DNA of 64,000 bases, from contig NZ_AJWX01000006.1 in assembly GCF_000263855.1 (NCBI RefSeq), forward strand, positions 62,001-126,000. Direction: 5' to 3'. The notes beneath the pieces were generated by a model. That model was not told the DNA's origin. It saw only the letters and a program-made list of their open reading frames with translations, and did no database searches. Within the stretch, counting starts at the first letter, position 1; each line of letters opens with the position of its first letter. Positions 29,440 through 39,471 of the stretch are shown piece by piece. This DNA comes from Pseudomonas sp. M47T1 (GTDB lineage Bacteria; Pseudomonadota; Gammaproteobacteria; Pseudomonadales; Pseudomonadaceae). A program made the translations under genes and the position numbers.

Positions 29440-30057
29440 ATGGATGATGTCTTTTCAGAATTTTTGCAAACCTTTGGTAATGTGGCGGTCCGTCGAGAGG
29501 TGCCGGCGTCGACTATCGCGAAATATGCGGGAAAATTGCCAAGCCTTTTGCTTGAGCACTGGAAGGAGCACGGGTGGGGAGGATACGGTGATGGGATTTT
29601 TTGGTTCGTTAACCCTCAGGAGTATGAGGGAGTGGTCGCTTCGTGGCTTGAGGGGTCGGAGCTTGAGTGTAGAGATCGCTATCACCTGATAGCTCGTGGA
29701 GCGTTCGGAAGTTTATATTTGTGGGGGGAGGCGTCCTGTGAAACAGTTAAAATCACCGCGAGTCTATCAAGATACTCGATATATGAGTCTCAATTAGACC
29801 GTGAGCAGGGCGATAAGGCATTTCAGTATTTCTTGTTAGCCATGGATCCTGAATATAATGATGTCGATCATCTATTCAAAAAAGCTCGAAAAAAACTGGG
29901 GGCGTTGCTGCCTGACGAGATGTATGGGTTTGCACCCGCACTTATGCTTGGAGGAAGTGGTTCGCTCGCAAGTGTCGAGAAAGTCAAGGCGGTAGAGCAC
30001 CTTATGCTTTTATCGCAACTTACAACACTTGAGTCGCACAACTTTCCTGAGCTTTAG
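29440..30057 (+). CDS. Tdi-type immunity protein (GAD-like / DUF1851)
   Basis: 205-residue cytosolic protein directly behind the Ntox15 toxin. Features of the GAD-like plus DUF1851 family known as Tdi immunity proteins: LLEHWKEHGWGGYGDGIFWFVNPQEYEGVV, RDRYHLIARGAFGSLYLWGE, and YGFAPALMLGGSGSLASVEKV. GAGGG is 9 bases before the ATG at 29440; a TTG three bases earlier is also in frame. The frame is intact although the toxin is frameshifted. Low GC, consistent with acquisition together with the toxin. Confidence 0.85.
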   Translation: MDDVFSEFLQTFGNVAVRREVPASTIAKYAGKLPSLLLEHWKEHGWGGYGDGIFWFVNPQEYEGVVASWLEGSELECRDRYHLIARGAFGSLYLWGEASCETVKITASLSRYSIYESQLDREQGDKAFQYFLLAMDPEYNDVDHLFKKARKKLGALLPDEMYGFAPALMLGGSGSLASVEKVKAVEHLMLLSQLTTLESHNFPEL

Positions 30058-30579
30058 TGCACCTTGGTTTGTCATGCGGCAGGCTCAGATCCATTGCTGC
30101 CGCGAACGGAATGTTGCCATAAAGTTTCGCCAACTCCCAGCGCTTGAAGCTCAAAAAACAGATCGTGACTGATTTTCTCGCTTGCGGGAATCTGCTATCA
30201 GCTTCAGAAAGTCGCGATGGGTCGTCTCGGAATGCGGCTCAAGTGCTGGACTTCATGAAGACCCTGGCGCTGGAAGGCATGACCATGATCTGCGTCACCC
30301 ACGAAATGGGCTTCGCCCGCGAAGTGGCGCACCCTGTGCTGTTCTTCGACCACGGCAAACTGCTGGAAGATTCGGCGCCCGAGCACCTGCTACGCTGCTT
30401 TGTGCACGTGGGCGACACACTTCACTCGGCATCTTTTTTGTACTGTTAGTGTTACTTTTCGAAGGTTTGAAAAACTTCATGATTTGCAGGATTTGACAGT
30501 TGTCCATGCGGCTCCCGCGTTTATCTTATGGGTGCGTCACGAATGTTTCGTGGCTCTTATTCTGCAGAGGTATTTGAAA
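30058..30579. other. Intergenic remnant region (522 bp)
   Basis: Contains a duplicated ATPase fragment (30239-30389) and, on the minus strand at 30072-30194, an open stretch ending in LFFELQALGVGETLWQHSV that looks like the tail of a lost gene I do not recognise. No complete gene is seen. Confidence 0.6.
30239..30389 (+). pseudogene. Duplicated 3' fragment of the upstream ABC ATPase gene
   Basis: Base-for-base nearly the same as 26837-26987 of the ATPase gene at 26305: both encode [20 protein letters not shown] and LLEDSAPE in phase, with a few substitutions (GGACTTC for GGACGTG, CACCCT for AACCGG). Walker A and signature motifs are missing, so it cannot be a functional ATPase. It places copies of the same host sequence on both sides of the toxin-immunity cassette in direct orientation. 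Confidence 0.9.
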
Positions 30580-30939
30580 ATGGATGATATGAGTACCGCC
30601 GAAGCAACATTCAATACTCCCTCCTTGTATAACCAACTTGCAGACGGGAGATATCCACCCTACGAGTCAGGGGGTACGTTCAAAGCGACCTACACACCAG
30701 CCGCAGGGGATGTAGTTACTTGGAAATGTGCCAGATTCAATATAAGTAATACCACCAGAGAGCTTGGCTCGATGACGGTCGGGGCCAGTAAATCAACAGA
30801 CTTCGCTGTCAGTGGTACGACATTGATTTCACTGAAGTCTGTAGGCGCGTCGTGGGTGTTTCAATACATTGTGAGAAGGGGGAGTACAGAAATGGGCTAC
30901 TCATACTTGTTGCTTGTCAATCTTGGGAATGCGTTGTAG
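30580..30939 (+). CDS. Hypothetical protein, 119 residues
   Basis: I do not recognise this protein. It begins MDDMSTAEATFNTPSLYNQL and is rich in Thr, Ser and Tyr with alternating polar and hydrophobic residues suggesting beta strands (GGTFKATYTPAAGDVVTWKC, VFQYIVRRGSTEMGYSYLLL). No signal peptide or membrane span. The start at 30580 has AGAGG 10 bases upstream; the frame is open for 180 further bases upstream but that part overlaps the ATPase remnant. Low GC, like the immunity gene, and convergent with the chemoreceptor at 31019. Confidence 0.5.
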   Translation: MDDMSTAEATFNTPSLYNQLADGRYPPYESGGTFKATYTPAAGDVVTWKCARFNISNTTRELGSMTVGASKSTDFAVSGTTLISLKSVGASWVFQYIVRRGSTEMGYSYLLLVNLGNAL

Positions 30940-31018
30940 AACGTGCTTTCGCCAGTTGGCGCCCTAGTCTGCTTGGCATTTTGATGGATGCAAACACAGA
31001 CAACGGGCGCCTCATTTG

Positions 31019-32599
31019 TTACACCCTGAACCGGCCCACCAAATTCTGCAGATGGTTACCCAACCGCGCCAGCTCAATACTGGACGCCGCGGTCTCTTCA
31101 CTCGCCGCCGACGTCTGATCCGATACATCCCGCACGGTCATCACACTGCGGTTAATCTCCTCAGCCACAGCGCTTTGCTGCTCAGCCGCCGCTGCAATCT
31201 GCTGGTTCATGTTCTGAATCGTTGAAACCGTTCGTGTAATATTTTCCAGCGAGCTGCCCGCTCGACGCGTCAGTTCCACGCTGCTGTCGGTCAGGGTACG
31301 GCTGTTGTCCATCACCGTCGCCACTTGCTGGGTGCCGTTCTGCAGGCCGGCGATCAGTTGTTCGATTTCTTCGGTGGATTGCTGGGTGCGCTGGGCCAGG
31401 CTGCGCACTTCATCGGCTACCACCGCAAAGCCACGGCCGGCTTCACCGGCGCGCGCTGCTTCAATGGCAGCGTTGAGGGCCAGCAGGTTGGTTTGCTGGG
31501 CCACGGACTTGATCACATCCAGCACGCCGCCAATCTTGTCGCTTTCGCGCTTGAGTTGGCCCATGGCTTCGGTGGAATGGCCCACCTCGGCCGCCAGGCG
31601 CTCGATGTGGTGGAGGGCCTCGCTGACCACGCGATCACCCTCGCGCGCTTGCTGGTCGGCCGCCACGGCGGCTTCGCTGGCCTGCTCGGCGTTGCGCGCC
31701 ACTTCCTGCACAGTGGCGGCCATCTGATTCATGGCCGTGGCCACTTGGTCGGTCTCCACTTTCTGGCTGTTGACCCCGGCACTGGTCTGTTCGGTGACGG
31801 CGGACAGCTCTTCGGCGGCGCTGGCGATCTGCGTGACGCCGTCGCTGATGCCGCTGATCAATACGCGCAAGCCCACGGTCATGCGTTGCAGGCTGTTCTG
31901 CAGTTGGCCAAGCTCATCGGTGCGGTCGACGGTGTGGTCGTGGGTCAGGTCGCCGGCGGCCACCTCGTCCATGATCTTCAGGGTGGCTTGCAGTGGGCGT
32001 ACCACTTGGCGGGTGATGGCGAACCCGGCCAGCAGGCCGAAGACCAGCGCCATCACGGCAGCCGAACTCAGCCAGGTCTTGGCGCTGGCGGCGTCGGCAT
32101 CGCGCTTGGTCGTTTGGGAATGGGTGAGCTCGGTGCTCATGTCCAGCAGCACGGTACCGGCATCGGCCAGGCGCTTGAACAGGGGCGCGAGGTCACGCTG
32201 GTTGTCTTGGGACTTTCGCGCCTGATCGAGTTCGGTCACGGTCTGGCGGTATTCGCGCGTGGCGCTGATCTGGCGGTCCAGGCTGGCCACGTCTTCCGGC
32301 GAGGTTAATTGGTTGCGGGCGGTGGCCAGCGCCGTATCCAGCTTGCCCAGTACGTTCAATACGCCATCGATACTGCCATTCTCGTTCGCCACGCTCAGGC
32401 GGGCGATGCGCAGGTCACGCGTAAGGTCGCTGACGGTGGCGATGGTGTTGAGCTTGTCGCCACGGGTAATCAGCGCCGTCAGGCCGCTCCAGCCAGTGGT
32501 GGTGGTCAGCAGGGTCATGGCCAGGACCAGGCCGAAACCCAGTACCAGCTTGCGCCGCACGCTGATGTGCCCGAGGTGATATTGCATCCAACGATACAT
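31019..32599 (-). CDS. Methyl-accepting chemotaxis protein (helical-bundle sensor)
   Basis: 526-residue chemoreceptor. TM1 about residues 18-40, a purely helical periplasmic region of about 150 residues (four-helix-bundle type, no Cache motifs), TM2 about 188-208, HAMP ([20 protein letters not shown]), then the signalling domain with [38 protein letters not shown] precedes the ATG. By position equivalent to P. putida PP_5020 / P. aeruginosa PA5072. Ligand unknown. Confidence 0.95.
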   Translation of the reverse strand: MYRWMQYHLGHISVRRKLVLGFGLVLAMTLLTTTTGWSGLTALITRGDKLNTIATVSDLTRDLRIARLSVANENGSIDGVLNVLGKLDTALATARNQLTSPEDVASLDRQISATREYRQTVTELDQARKSQDNQRDLAPLFKRLADAGTVLLDMSTELTHSQTTKRDADAASAKTWLSSAAVMALVFGLLAGFAITRQVVRPLQATLKIMDEVAAGDLTHDHTVDRTDELGQLQNSLQRMTVGLRVLISGISDGVTQIASAAEELSAVTEQTSAGVNSQKVETDQVATAMNQMAATVQEVARNAEQASEAAVAADQQAREGDRVVSEALHHIERLAAEVGHSTEAMGQLKRESDKIGGVLDVIKSVAQQTNLLALNAAIEAARAGEAGRGFAVVADEVRSLAQRTQQSTEEIEQLIAGLQNGTQQVATVMDNSRTLTDSSVELTRRAGSSLENITRTVSTIQNMNQQIAAAAEQQSAVAEEINRSVMTVRDVSDQTSAASEETAASSIELARLGNHLQNLVGRFRV

Positions 32600-32712
32600 T
32601 CGCTTGCACTCCTAGCGAGCAGAAAAGGCTTAATGCCATTAGCGTGCCCTTGTATCGGCTTGGTGCAAAGGATCTGTAATACCGTGGATCGGACTTTTCC
32701 GGGGCATAGCGT

Positions 32713-32775
32713 TGTGGGAGCTGGCTTGCCAGCGAGCTTTTGAGGCCAAACAGCTCGCCGGCAAGCGCTCCCACA
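32713..32775. repeat. REP-like inverted repeat, family C copy 1
   Basis: Arms tgtgggagctggcttgccag and gccggcaagcgctcccaca around a ttttgaggcc centre. A second copy with the same layout is at 55665-55730. Located between the chemoreceptor and rsmE. Confidence 0.8.
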
Positions 32776-32788
32776 AAGGCGATGTTGG

Positions 32789-33496
32789 TTAGAACAGGCG
32801 GGCCAGCAGGGCGGTGACGGCGGTCTCGACGCGCAGGATGCGCTCGCCCAACTGCACCGGGTTCAAACCCGCCTTGCCCAGCAGGTCAACTTCGTAGGGA
32901 ATCCAGCCACCCTCGGGGCCGATGGCCAGGGTCACCGGTTCGCTGAGGGCACGGGGGCAGGGCGGGTAGTCGCCGGGGTGGCCCACCAGGCCCAGGGTGC
33001 CTGCACTGATGGCCGGCAGGCGGTCTTCGACGAAGGGCTTGAAGCGCTTCTCGACGATGATCTCTGGCAGCATGGTGTCGCGCGCCTGCTCCAGGCCCAG
33101 CACCAGGTTCTCGCGGATGGCGTCCGGTTGCAGGAACGGCGTCTGCCAGAAGCTTTTTTCCACCCGGTAGCTGTTGACCAGAATGACCTTGGCGACGCCC
33201 ATGGTGGCAACGGTCTGGAATACCCGGCGCAGCATTTTCGGCCGCGGCAGGGCCAGCACCAGGGTCAGCGGCAGCTTGGCGGGCGGCTGTTGCTCCAACA
33301 CCACTTGCAGTTCCGCCTCTCGGGCTTCCAGGCGCAGCACTTGCGCACGTCCCATCAGCCCATTGATGCGGCCCACGCGCAGGCTGTCGCCGACGGCCAC
33401 GCCGTGAACTTCCTGCATGTGCGTCAGGCGGCGGTCGCGCAGCACCACCCGGTCGGCCGCGATGAAGTCGGCCTCCTCAAGCAGCAGCAGGTTCAC
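32789..33496 (-). CDS. rsmE: 16S rRNA (uracil(1498)-N3)-methyltransferase
   Basis: 235-residue SPOUT-class methyltransferase acting on U1498 of 16S rRNA. N-terminal PUA-like region (residues 1-70: [21 protein letters not shown]), then the knotted SAM domain with [38 protein letters not shown] and [16 protein letters not shown], the family's SAM-binding signatures. Its ATG overlaps the tatC stop. Confidence 0.96.
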   Translation of the reverse strand: MNLLLLEEADFIAADRVVLRDRRLTHMQEVHGVAVGDSLRVGRINGLMGRAQVLRLEAREAELQVVLEQQPPAKLPLTLVLALPRPKMLRRVFQTVATMGVAKVILVNSYRVEKSFWQTPFLQPDAIRENLVLGLEQARDTMLPEIIVEKRFKPFVEDRLPAISAGTLGLVGHPGDYPPCPRALSEPVTLAIGPEGGWIPYEVDLLGKAGLNPVQLGERILRVETAVTALLARLF

Positions 33497-34284
33497 GCCT
33501 GGGTCGCTGGCGGCTGGTCGTCATGGTCCTTGTCGCTTTCCTCTTCAGGCTCGCCACGCTTGCTGACCAGACCGCCGAATATCACGCCGATCTCGAACAG
33601 CAGCCACATGGGCACGGCGAGCAGGGTCTGCGAGAAGATGTCGGGCGGCGTGAGGATCATGCCCACCACGAAGCAGCCGATGACTACGTACGGGCGCATC
33701 TTCTTCAGTTGCTTGACCTCGACCACGCCAATCCATACCAGCAGCACTACGGCCACCGGGATTTCGAAGGCCACGCCGAAGGCGAAGAACAGGGTCATGA
33801 CGAAATCAAGGTAGCTGGTGATGTCGGTCATCATTTCCACGCCGGCCGGGGTAGCCGAGGCGAAGAACTTGAAGATCAGCGGGAACACCAGGAAATAGGC
33901 GAAGGCCATGCCGCAGTAGAACAGCAGGATGCTGGAAATCAGTAGCGGTACCGCAACGCGTTTTTCATGCTTGTACAGGCCGGGGGCGATGAAGCCCCAG
34001 ATCTGGTGCAGGATGACCGGGATGGCGAGGAACAGCGACACCATCATGGTCAGCTTCAACGGCGTCAGGAAGGGTGACGACACGTCGGTGGCGATCATTG
34101 TCGCGCCGGCCGGCAGGTACTGGCGCAGCGGAATGGAGACAAAGGTATAGATCTGCTGAGTAAAGGCGAACAGCGCGGCGAAGATGATGAAAATCGCCGC
34201 AACGCAGCGCAGCAGTCGGGTACGCAACTCGGTGAGGTGCGAGACCAGCGGCATGGGCTGGTCGTTTTCGGGAATTTCGCTCAT
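33493..34284 (-). CDS. tatC: Twin-arginine translocase subunit TatC
   Basis: 263-residue inner-membrane core of the Tat translocon, six membrane spans. Signature features: [17 protein letters not shown] (the conserved HLxELRxR), [12 protein letters not shown] and [26 protein letters not shown]. It recognises the twin-arginine signal and works with TatB and TatA encoded upstream. Overlaps both tatB and rsmE by 4 bases. The charged tail ends [17 protein letters not shown]. Confidence 0.98.
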   Translation of the reverse strand: MSEIPENDQPMPLVSHLTELRTRLLRCVAAIFIIFAALFAFTQQIYTFVSIPLRQYLPAGATMIATDVSSPFLTPLKLTMMVSLFLAIPVILHQIWGFIAPGLYKHEKRVAVPLLISSILLFYCGMAFAYFLVFPLIFKFFASATPAGVEMMTDITSYLDFVMTLFFAFGVAFEIPVAVVLLVWIGVVEVKQLKKMRPYVVIGCFVVGMILTPPDIFSQTLLAVPMWLLFEIGVIFGGLVSKRGEPEEESDKDHDDQPPATQA

Positions 34285-34775
34285 GGGGCTCGCGGCGGCT
34301 GTGTCGGATCGTGAGGCGGAGTGTGCTCGCCGGGGACTTGCTCGGGGATCGGCTGCCCGCTTGCAGGAGCCTGGCCTGGTTGCGCGGCGTGGGCGTCGTG
34401 ACCAGGGTGTGCCACCTCAACCGGGGCTGGCGCTACGACAACCGGCGTCACAGGCGCTGGCTGCGCAGGGTGCGCCTCCATCACTGGCGGCGGCGCCGGC
34501 TGCGCAGGCGGCGGGTTGATGGCCTGCTGCAGCGGGTTCAGGATTTTCTTGGCTTCCTGCTCCAGCGACAGAATGTGCTCGTTGTGCAGTTGCCGGCGGA
34601 TTTCGTCGGCGCCGATTTCACGCTCCACTTCCGCCTTGATGGCATTGAAGCTGCGCTTGAGCCGGCCTACCCACAGGCCCGCAGTGCGCGCGGCACCCGG
34701 CAGGCGCTCGGGGCCGAGCACCAACAGTGCCACCAGGCCCACCAGAAGCAATTCACTGAAGCTGATCCCGAACAT
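34281..34775 (-). CDS. tatB: Sec-independent translocase subunit TatB
   Basis: 164 residues. N-terminal span [30 protein letters not shown] (with the Pro-Glu hinge motif), an amphipathic and charged helix to about residue 85, then a Pro/Ala/His-rich tail (about 86-164) that is disordered-looking and longer than in many TatB proteins. Forms the signal-peptide receptor complex with TatC. Confidence 0.96.
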   Translation of the reverse strand: MFGISFSELLLVGLVALLVLGPERLPGAARTAGLWVGRLKRSFNAIKAEVEREIGADEIRRQLHNEHILSLEQEAKKILNPLQQAINPPPAQPAPPPVMEAHPAQPAPVTPVVVAPAPVEVAHPGHDAHAAQPGQAPASGQPIPEQVPGEHTPPHDPTQPPRAP

Positions 34776-34778
34776 GAC

Positions 34779-35045
34779 TCAGTCTTTCCTGATCGGCTCT
34801 TCGACTTTCTGGGCCGTGGCATCGATGGTATGCGGCTGGCTCAGCGGCGAGGTGGCCTGTGGGTGAACCGGCTGGGCAGGCGGTACCTGCTGGTCGGCGG
34901 GCTTGTCGTCATCGTTCATGGCCTTGCGGAAGCCCTTGATCGACTCACCGACGTCGGTGCCCAGGTTTTTCAGTTTCTTGGTACCGAACACCAGTACCAC
35001 GACAATCAGGATGACAATCCAGTGTTTCCAGTCAAAGAGACCCAT
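34779..35045 (-). CDS. tatA: Sec-independent translocase subunit TatA
   Basis: 88 residues: short N-terminal span [20 protein letters not shown], amphipathic helix with [24 protein letters not shown], acidic and Pro-rich tail. Pore-forming subunit of the Tat pathway. Three bases separate its stop from the tatB start. Confidence 0.97.
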   Translation of the reverse strand: MGLFDWKHWIVILIVVVLVFGTKKLKNLGTDVGESIKGFRKAMNDDDKPADQQVPPAQPVHPQATSPLSQPHTIDATAQKVEEPIRKD

Positions 35046-35068
35046 GGGGTAATTCCTCGTTCGATACG

Positions 35069-35401
35069 TTATGAAGGCTGGCGAGCGGCTTTTTCGACAT
35101 GGCCCGAGAGACCGAAGCGACGGTCCAGTTCGTCCAGGACCGCTTGCGGGTGTTGGCCGAGCGCAGCCAGCATGACCATGCTATGGAACCACAAATCGGC
35201 GGTTTCATAGATGACATCGTTGTAATCTCCGCTGACGGCGGCGTCCTTGGCGGCGATGATGGTTTCGACGGACTCCTCGCCCACCTTTTCCAGAATCTTG
35301 TTCAGGCCCTTGTGATAGAGGCTTGCGACGTAGGAGCTGTCGGGCTCGGCGCCTTTGCGCGACTCCAGTACCTCGGCGAGCCGGGTCAGGGTGTCATTCA
35401 T
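35069..35401 (-). CDS. hisE: Phosphoribosyl-ATP diphosphatase
   Basis: 110-residue MazG-like all-helical enzyme for step 2 of histidine biosynthesis. Motifs: [31 protein letters not shown] (the EExxE metal site) and [18 protein letters not shown]. Overlaps hisI by 8 bases. Separate hisE and hisI genes, as normal in pseudomonads. Confidence 0.97.
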   Translation of the reverse strand: MNDTLTRLAEVLESRKGAEPDSSYVASLYHKGLNKILEKVGEESVETIIAAKDAAVSGDYNDVIYETADLWFHSMVMLAALGQHPQAVLDELDRRFGLSGHVEKAARQPS

Positions 35402-35795
35402 GGGAGTGTCCTGCCTGGTAGATGGCTTTCGGGTCCTTGAGCACGGGGTCTACGGTTTTCCATTCGCCGTTTTCGTGGACGCGGTAGAAGCAGCTCTGAC
35501 GACCAGTATGGCAGGCAATGTCGCCCACTTGTTCAACCATCAGGATAATGACATCGGCGTCGCAGTCCAGGCGCATTTCGTGCAGATGCTGCACGTGGCC
35601 GGAGTCTTCGCCCTTGCGCCACAGCTTGTTGCGCGAGCGCGAAAAGTAGATGGCGCGGTTTTCCGCAGCGGTCAGTTGCAGCGCTTCGCGGTTCATCCAG
35701 GCCATCATCAGCACGCGCCCGGTCTTGTGATCCTGGGCAATGGCCGGGACAAGGCCGTCGCTGTTCCAGTTGATCTCGTCCAGCCAGTCTTTCAT
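35394..35795 (-). CDS. hisI: Phosphoribosyl-AMP cyclohydrolase
   Basis: 133 residues, step 3 of histidine biosynthesis. Motifs: [47 protein letters not shown] and [11 protein letters not shown] with the zinc cysteines. Start at 35795 ([14 protein letters not shown]) chosen because GGAG lies about 8 bases upstream; an ATG five codons earlier is possible. Part of the ubiE-ubiJ-ubiB-hisIE-tatABC run. Confidence 0.96.
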   Translation of the reverse strand: MKDWLDEINWNSDGLVPAIAQDHKTGRVLMMAWMNREALQLTAAENRAIYFSRSRNKLWRKGEDSGHVQHLHEMRLDCDADVIILMVEQVGDIACHTGRQSCFYRVHENGEWKTVDPVLKDPKAIYQAGHSHE

Positions 35796-35867
35796 TTTTG
35801 ACTCCGACATCGAGTTCGATCCGCTCGAACTCCTCTCTAGTGTGCCAGCCCCATGGACGGCTGGCTA

Positions 35868-37472
35868 TCAACGCACGACCAGATACAGGCCGGTGGCAAG
35901 CATGACCCAGGCGGGCCAGGCGGCCAGGGTATCGATAGCGCCGCCAGTGGCGGCCAGTGTCGCACCGCCGGCCAGCAGAACGCCACCTACCAGGCGCACG
36001 AAGCGCTGCTCGGTGGGCTTGTGCCACGGCGGCGCCGGGTCCTTGGCGTGCGGTTGCGACATGCGTTCCAGCAGGTCGCGGGTCATGTTGGCCAGGTGCG
36101 GCAGCTGTTCTACCTGCGACTGCACGTTGTGGAACAGGTTTTTCGGGCTCATGCGGTCGCGCATCCAGCGTTCCAGGAACGGCTGGGCGGTGCTCCACAG
36201 GTCCAGGTCCGGGTACAGCTGGCGGCCCAGGCCTTCGATGTTGAGCAGGGTTTTCTGCAGCAGCACCAACTGTGGCTGCACTTCCATATTAAAGCGCCGC
36301 GCGGTCTGGAACAGGCGCATCAGCACCTGGCCAAAGGAAATGTCCTTCAACGGCTTTTCGAAGATAGGCTCGCACACGGTGCGGATCGCTGCCTCGAACT
36401 CGTTGAGCTTGGTTTCCGCCGGGACCCAGCCAGAATCGATGTGCAACTGGGCCACGCGGCGGTAGTCACGCTTGAAGAACGCAAACAGGTTGCGCGCCAG
36501 GTAGTCCTGGTCCTCGGGCGTGAGGCTGCCGACGATGCCGCAGTCGATGGCAATGTACTTGGGGCTCCACGGCGCCACGGTACTGATGAAGATGTTGCCC
36601 GGGTGCATGTCGGCGTGGAAGAAGCTGTCGCGGAACACCTGGGTGAAGAAGATCTCCACGCCACGCTCGGCCAGCAGCTTCATGTCGGTGCGCTGGTCGG
36701 CCAGGGTGGCCAGGTCAGTGACCTGGATGCCGTAGATACGCTCCATCACCAGCACTTTCGGCCGGCACCAGTCCCAATACACCTGGGGCACGTAAAGCAT
36801 GTCCGAGCCTTCGAAGTTGCGGCGCAGCTGGCTGGAGTTGGCCGCCTCGCGCAGCAGGTCGAGCTCGTCGTAGATGGTCTTCTCGTAGTCGGCCACCACG
36901 TCCACGGGGTGCAGCAGGCGGGCGTCAGCGGAAAACTTTTCGGCCCAGCGCGCCAGCAGGAACAGCCACGCCAGGTCCTGGCCGATCACCGGCTTGAGGC
37001 CCGGGCGCACCACCTTGACGACGACTTCTTCGCCACTGCGCAGCTGCGCCGAGTGCACCTGGGCGACCGAGGCCGAGGCCAGCGGTTCGACATCGAAGCG
37101 GCTGAACGCCTCGACGATCTTCTTGCCCAGTTGCTCCTCGATCAGCTTGATGGCCTGTTGCGGGTCGAACGGTGGCACCCGGTCCTGCAGCAGCATCAGC
37201 TCGTCGGCAATGTCTTCGGGCAGCAGGTCGCGGCGGGTGGACAGCAATTGGCCAAACTTGATGAAGATGGGCCCCAGGTCCTGCAACGCCAGGCGCAGGG
37301 CAGCGCCGCGGCTCAGTTCCAGGCGCTTGCGTGGCAACCAGCGCCAGGGCATGGCAAACCGGGTGATGCGCAGGAACCACGGCAGGGGGAGGGCAAATAG
37401 CAGGTCATCGAGACGGTAGCGGATCACGACGCGCTGGATGCGCAACAAACGGCGGACGGCAAGCAGCTTCAT
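35868..37472 (-). CDS. ubiB: Ubiquinone biosynthesis ATPase/kinase-like protein UbiB
   Basis: 534-residue ABC1/ADCK-family protein needed for ubiquinone production. Hallmarks: the KxGQ motif in [16 protein letters not shown], a kinase-like core with [21 protein letters not shown] and [14 protein letters not shown], and a C-terminal pair of membrane spans (about 492-532). Overlaps ubiJ by 4 bases. Confidence 0.97.
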   Translation of the reverse strand: MKLLAVRRLLRIQRVVIRYRLDDLLFALPLPWFLRITRFAMPWRWLPRKRLELSRGAALRLALQDLGPIFIKFGQLLSTRRDLLPEDIADELMLLQDRVPPFDPQQAIKLIEEQLGKKIVEAFSRFDVEPLASASVAQVHSAQLRSGEEVVVKVVRPGLKPVIGQDLAWLFLLARWAEKFSADARLLHPVDVVADYEKTIYDELDLLREAANSSQLRRNFEGSDMLYVPQVYWDWCRPKVLVMERIYGIQVTDLATLADQRTDMKLLAERGVEIFFTQVFRDSFFHADMHPGNIFISTVAPWSPKYIAIDCGIVGSLTPEDQDYLARNLFAFFKRDYRRVAQLHIDSGWVPAETKLNEFEAAIRTVCEPIFEKPLKDISFGQVLMRLFQTARRFNMEVQPQLVLLQKTLLNIEGLGRQLYPDLDLWSTAQPFLERWMRDRMSPKNLFHNVQSQVEQLPHLANMTRDLLERMSQPHAKDPAPPWHKPTEQRFVRLVGGVLLAGGATLAATGGAIDTLAAWPAWVMLATGLYLVVR

Positions 37473-38092
37473 GCGTTATCGCTGGAGTTGAGGGATCGGG
37501 CGAGGCGCTCTAGGCGCGCTTCGAGGCGTTCTACATCGAGCTTCAGCTCGTCGATTTCGGCAAACCTGGCTTCGGCTTCGTGCTTGCCCACCAGGGTGCG
37601 GGTTTCTTCGGCCAGGTATTCGGCCATGTTCTGGTTCAGGCTGGCCACGCCACGGCGCACCCAGCTGGCATCGCGGCGCAGGTGGCCGCTGATCAGCTGG
37701 CTGGCCACCGGGCCGAGCCAGCGTTGCAGCTCGTATTCCCAGTCCAGTTCCAGGTCTTGCAGCACCGCCACCAGTTCCAGCAGCACGCCGCTGTCGCCGC
37801 CCAGGTCTACCTGGGGGCTGTGCAGCACGGCGGTCTTGTCACGGCTGACAGCCAGTTGCGCCAGGCTGCTGGCCGGGGCCTGCAGCACGCAGTCGGCCGG
37901 CGCTGCCCATTGGCTGGCCAGCATCAGGCCCTCGCCGCTGGGCAGGATGAACAGCTTCATGGCCGGCCTCAGGCAATCGACTTCGATCACCTTGCCAGCC
38001 AGGCGCGCCAGCCGGGGCAGGGCAGTGCTGTCCAGGCGCAGCACACGGTTGAGGCCGTGCTCGGCGCTGGCGATCAGGCCGCTGTAGAGCAT
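37469..38092 (-). CDS. ubiJ: Ubiquinone biosynthesis accessory factor UbiJ
   Basis: 207 residues with an SCP2-like lipid-binding domain (about residues 15-115, containing [23 protein letters not shown]) and a C-terminal coiled coil (about 165-200, [22 protein letters not shown]). It scaffolds the soluble Ubi complex. Overlaps ubiE by one base and ubiB by four. Confidence 0.93.
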   Translation of the reverse strand: MLYSGLIASAEHGLNRVLRLDSTALPRLARLAGKVIEVDCLRPAMKLFILPSGEGLMLASQWAAPADCVLQAPASSLAQLAVSRDKTAVLHSPQVDLGGDSGVLLELVAVLQDLELDWEYELQRWLGPVASQLISGHLRRDASWVRRGVASLNQNMAEYLAEETRTLVGKHEAEARFAEIDELKLDVERLEARLERLARSLNSSDNA

Positions 38093-38862
38093 CAGGGCTT
38101 GATGCCGCGGTGCAGGGCAACGATACCCGAGGTCATGTTGTGGTAGGTAACGCGGTCGAAACCGGCCTGCACCATCATGGCCTTCAGGGTTTCCTGGTCG
38201 GGGTGCATGCGGATCGACTCGGCCAGGTAGCGGTAGCTTTCCGAGTCATTGGTGATCAGCTTGCCGGCCAGTGGCATGAACGCGAACGAGTAAGCGTCGT
38301 AGACCTTGGACATGAACTTGTTGGTGGGCTTGGAGAACTCCAGCACCAACAGGCGGCCGCCCGGCTTGAGCACGCGCAGCATCGAGGCGATGGCGTCTTC
38401 CTTGTGAGTCACGTTGCGCAGGCCGAAGGCAATGGTCACGCAGTCGAAGTAGTTGTCCGGGAACGGCAGCTTTTCAGCGTCGGCCTGGACGAACTTGACG
38501 TTGCTGGCCACGCCCAGGTCCAGCAGGCGGTCGCGGCCTACCTTGAGCATGGACTCGTTGATGTCAGCCAGTACCACTTCGCCGGTGCTGCCCACCAGGT
38601 GGGAGAACTTGCGGGTGAGGTCGCCCGTGCCACCGGCGATGTCCAGCACGCGGTTGCCGCTGCGCACGCCCGACAGTTCAATGGCGAAGCGTTTCCACAG
38701 CCGGTGCATGCCGCCCGAGAGCACATCGTTCATCAGGTCGTACTTGGCCGCTACCGAGTGGAACACCTCGGCGACTTTTTCGGCCTTCTTGCTTTCGGGC
38801 ACGTTTTTGTAGCCGAAGTGAGTCGTGGGTTCGGCATCGCTGGCTTTGCGCTGATCGGTCAT
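38092..38862 (-). CDS. ubiE: Ubiquinone/menaquinone C-methyltransferase UbiE
   Basis: 256-residue SAM-dependent methyltransferase. Motif [16 protein letters not shown], plus [34 protein letters not shown] and [22 protein letters not shown], all family signatures. Start at 38862 ([13 protein letters not shown]) matches the usual N-terminus; upstream in-frame ATG at 38925 was rejected as an extension through the promoter region. First gene of the long minus-strand cluster. Confidence 0.97.
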   Translation of the reverse strand: MTDQRKASDAEPTTHFGYKNVPESKKAEKVAEVFHSVAAKYDLMNDVLSGGMHRLWKRFAIELSGVRSGNRVLDIAGGTGDLTRKFSHLVGSTGEVVLADINESMLKVGRDRLLDLGVASNVKFVQADAEKLPFPDNYFDCVTIAFGLRNVTHKEDAIASMLRVLKPGGRLLVLEFSKPTNKFMSKVYDAYSFAFMPLAGKLITNDSESYRYLAESIRMHPDQETLKAMMVQAGFDRVTYHNMTSGIVALHRGIKP

Positions 38863-38999
38863 ATCGCTGTCACCGGAAAAAATTACTGGCCATTCTAATC
38901 CCCATGGCCGGCTTTGTCTTGGCAAGGCTGGTCGCAGATGGCTTGAAGGGCTATCCGCGATACTATAGCCCGCATTATCACTTATTCGGGATCGGTTGG

Positions 39000-39278
39000 A
39001 TGACGCATATCAGCGTTGAGCGCAAACATAGCCTGGGGCGCGAGGCGGCCCGTCAGAAAGCCGAGGTGCTGGTGGACAAACTGGCCAGTGAATACGACCT
39101 GCAGGCGCGGTGGGAGGGCGATACCGTGGAGGTCAAGCGCAGCGGCGCCAGCGGTACCATCCGCGTCGGCGACGACACCATTCGTGTGGATTTGAAGCTT
39201 GGAATGATGCTGTCGATCATGGGCTCGTCCATCAAGGGCGAGATCGAGAAGGCGTTGGACAAGGCGCTGCAGGCCTGA
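39000..39278 (+). CDS. Polyhydroxyalkanoic acid system family protein
   Basis: 92-residue protein of the PHA-granule-region family (TIGR02610-like), starting [29 protein letters not shown] and ending with [12 protein letters not shown]. Small alpha/beta protein, often encoded between ubiE and the pha locus in pseudomonads; function unproven. The start at 39000 lacks a strong Shine-Dalgarno; the frame is open upstream for 32 codons over the ubiE promoter region. Confidence 0.85.
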   Translation: MTHISVERKHSLGREAARQKAEVLVDKLASEYDLQARWEGDTVEVKRSGASGTIRVGDDTIRVDLKLGMMLSIMGSSIKGEIEKALDKALQA

Positions 39279-39337
39279 CGATAGGGGCGCCTGGCTGCCG
39301 CTGCCTTCGTAGGACTGCGTAGGCCCGCGTAGGCCCG

Positions 39338-39455
39338 CGGAGCTGCCGCCAGGCTGCGAAAAGGTCCGCAGGACCTTCAGCGATATCATGCCGATCGCGG
39401 GCCCGCAGCGCGGGCCTTCGCAGCCTGCGGCAGTTCCGGCTCCGCAGATAGCTGC
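39338..39455. repeat. Interspersed repeat, family B copy 2
   Basis: Same blocks in the same order as 17981-18095: ccaggctgcgaaaaggtccg, tcatgccgatcgcgggcccg, gcgcgggccttcgcagcctg, cggcagttccggc. Both copies sit behind genes, in the same orientation. Confidence 0.75.
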
Positions 39456-39471
39456 CGAAGGCGGCGCAGGG

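Noticed and set aside
30144..30449. Open frame of about 100 codons containing ATPase sequence
   Set aside because: It is the duplicated ATPase fragment fused by chance to flanking bases; Walker A and signature are missing, so it was listed as a remnant.
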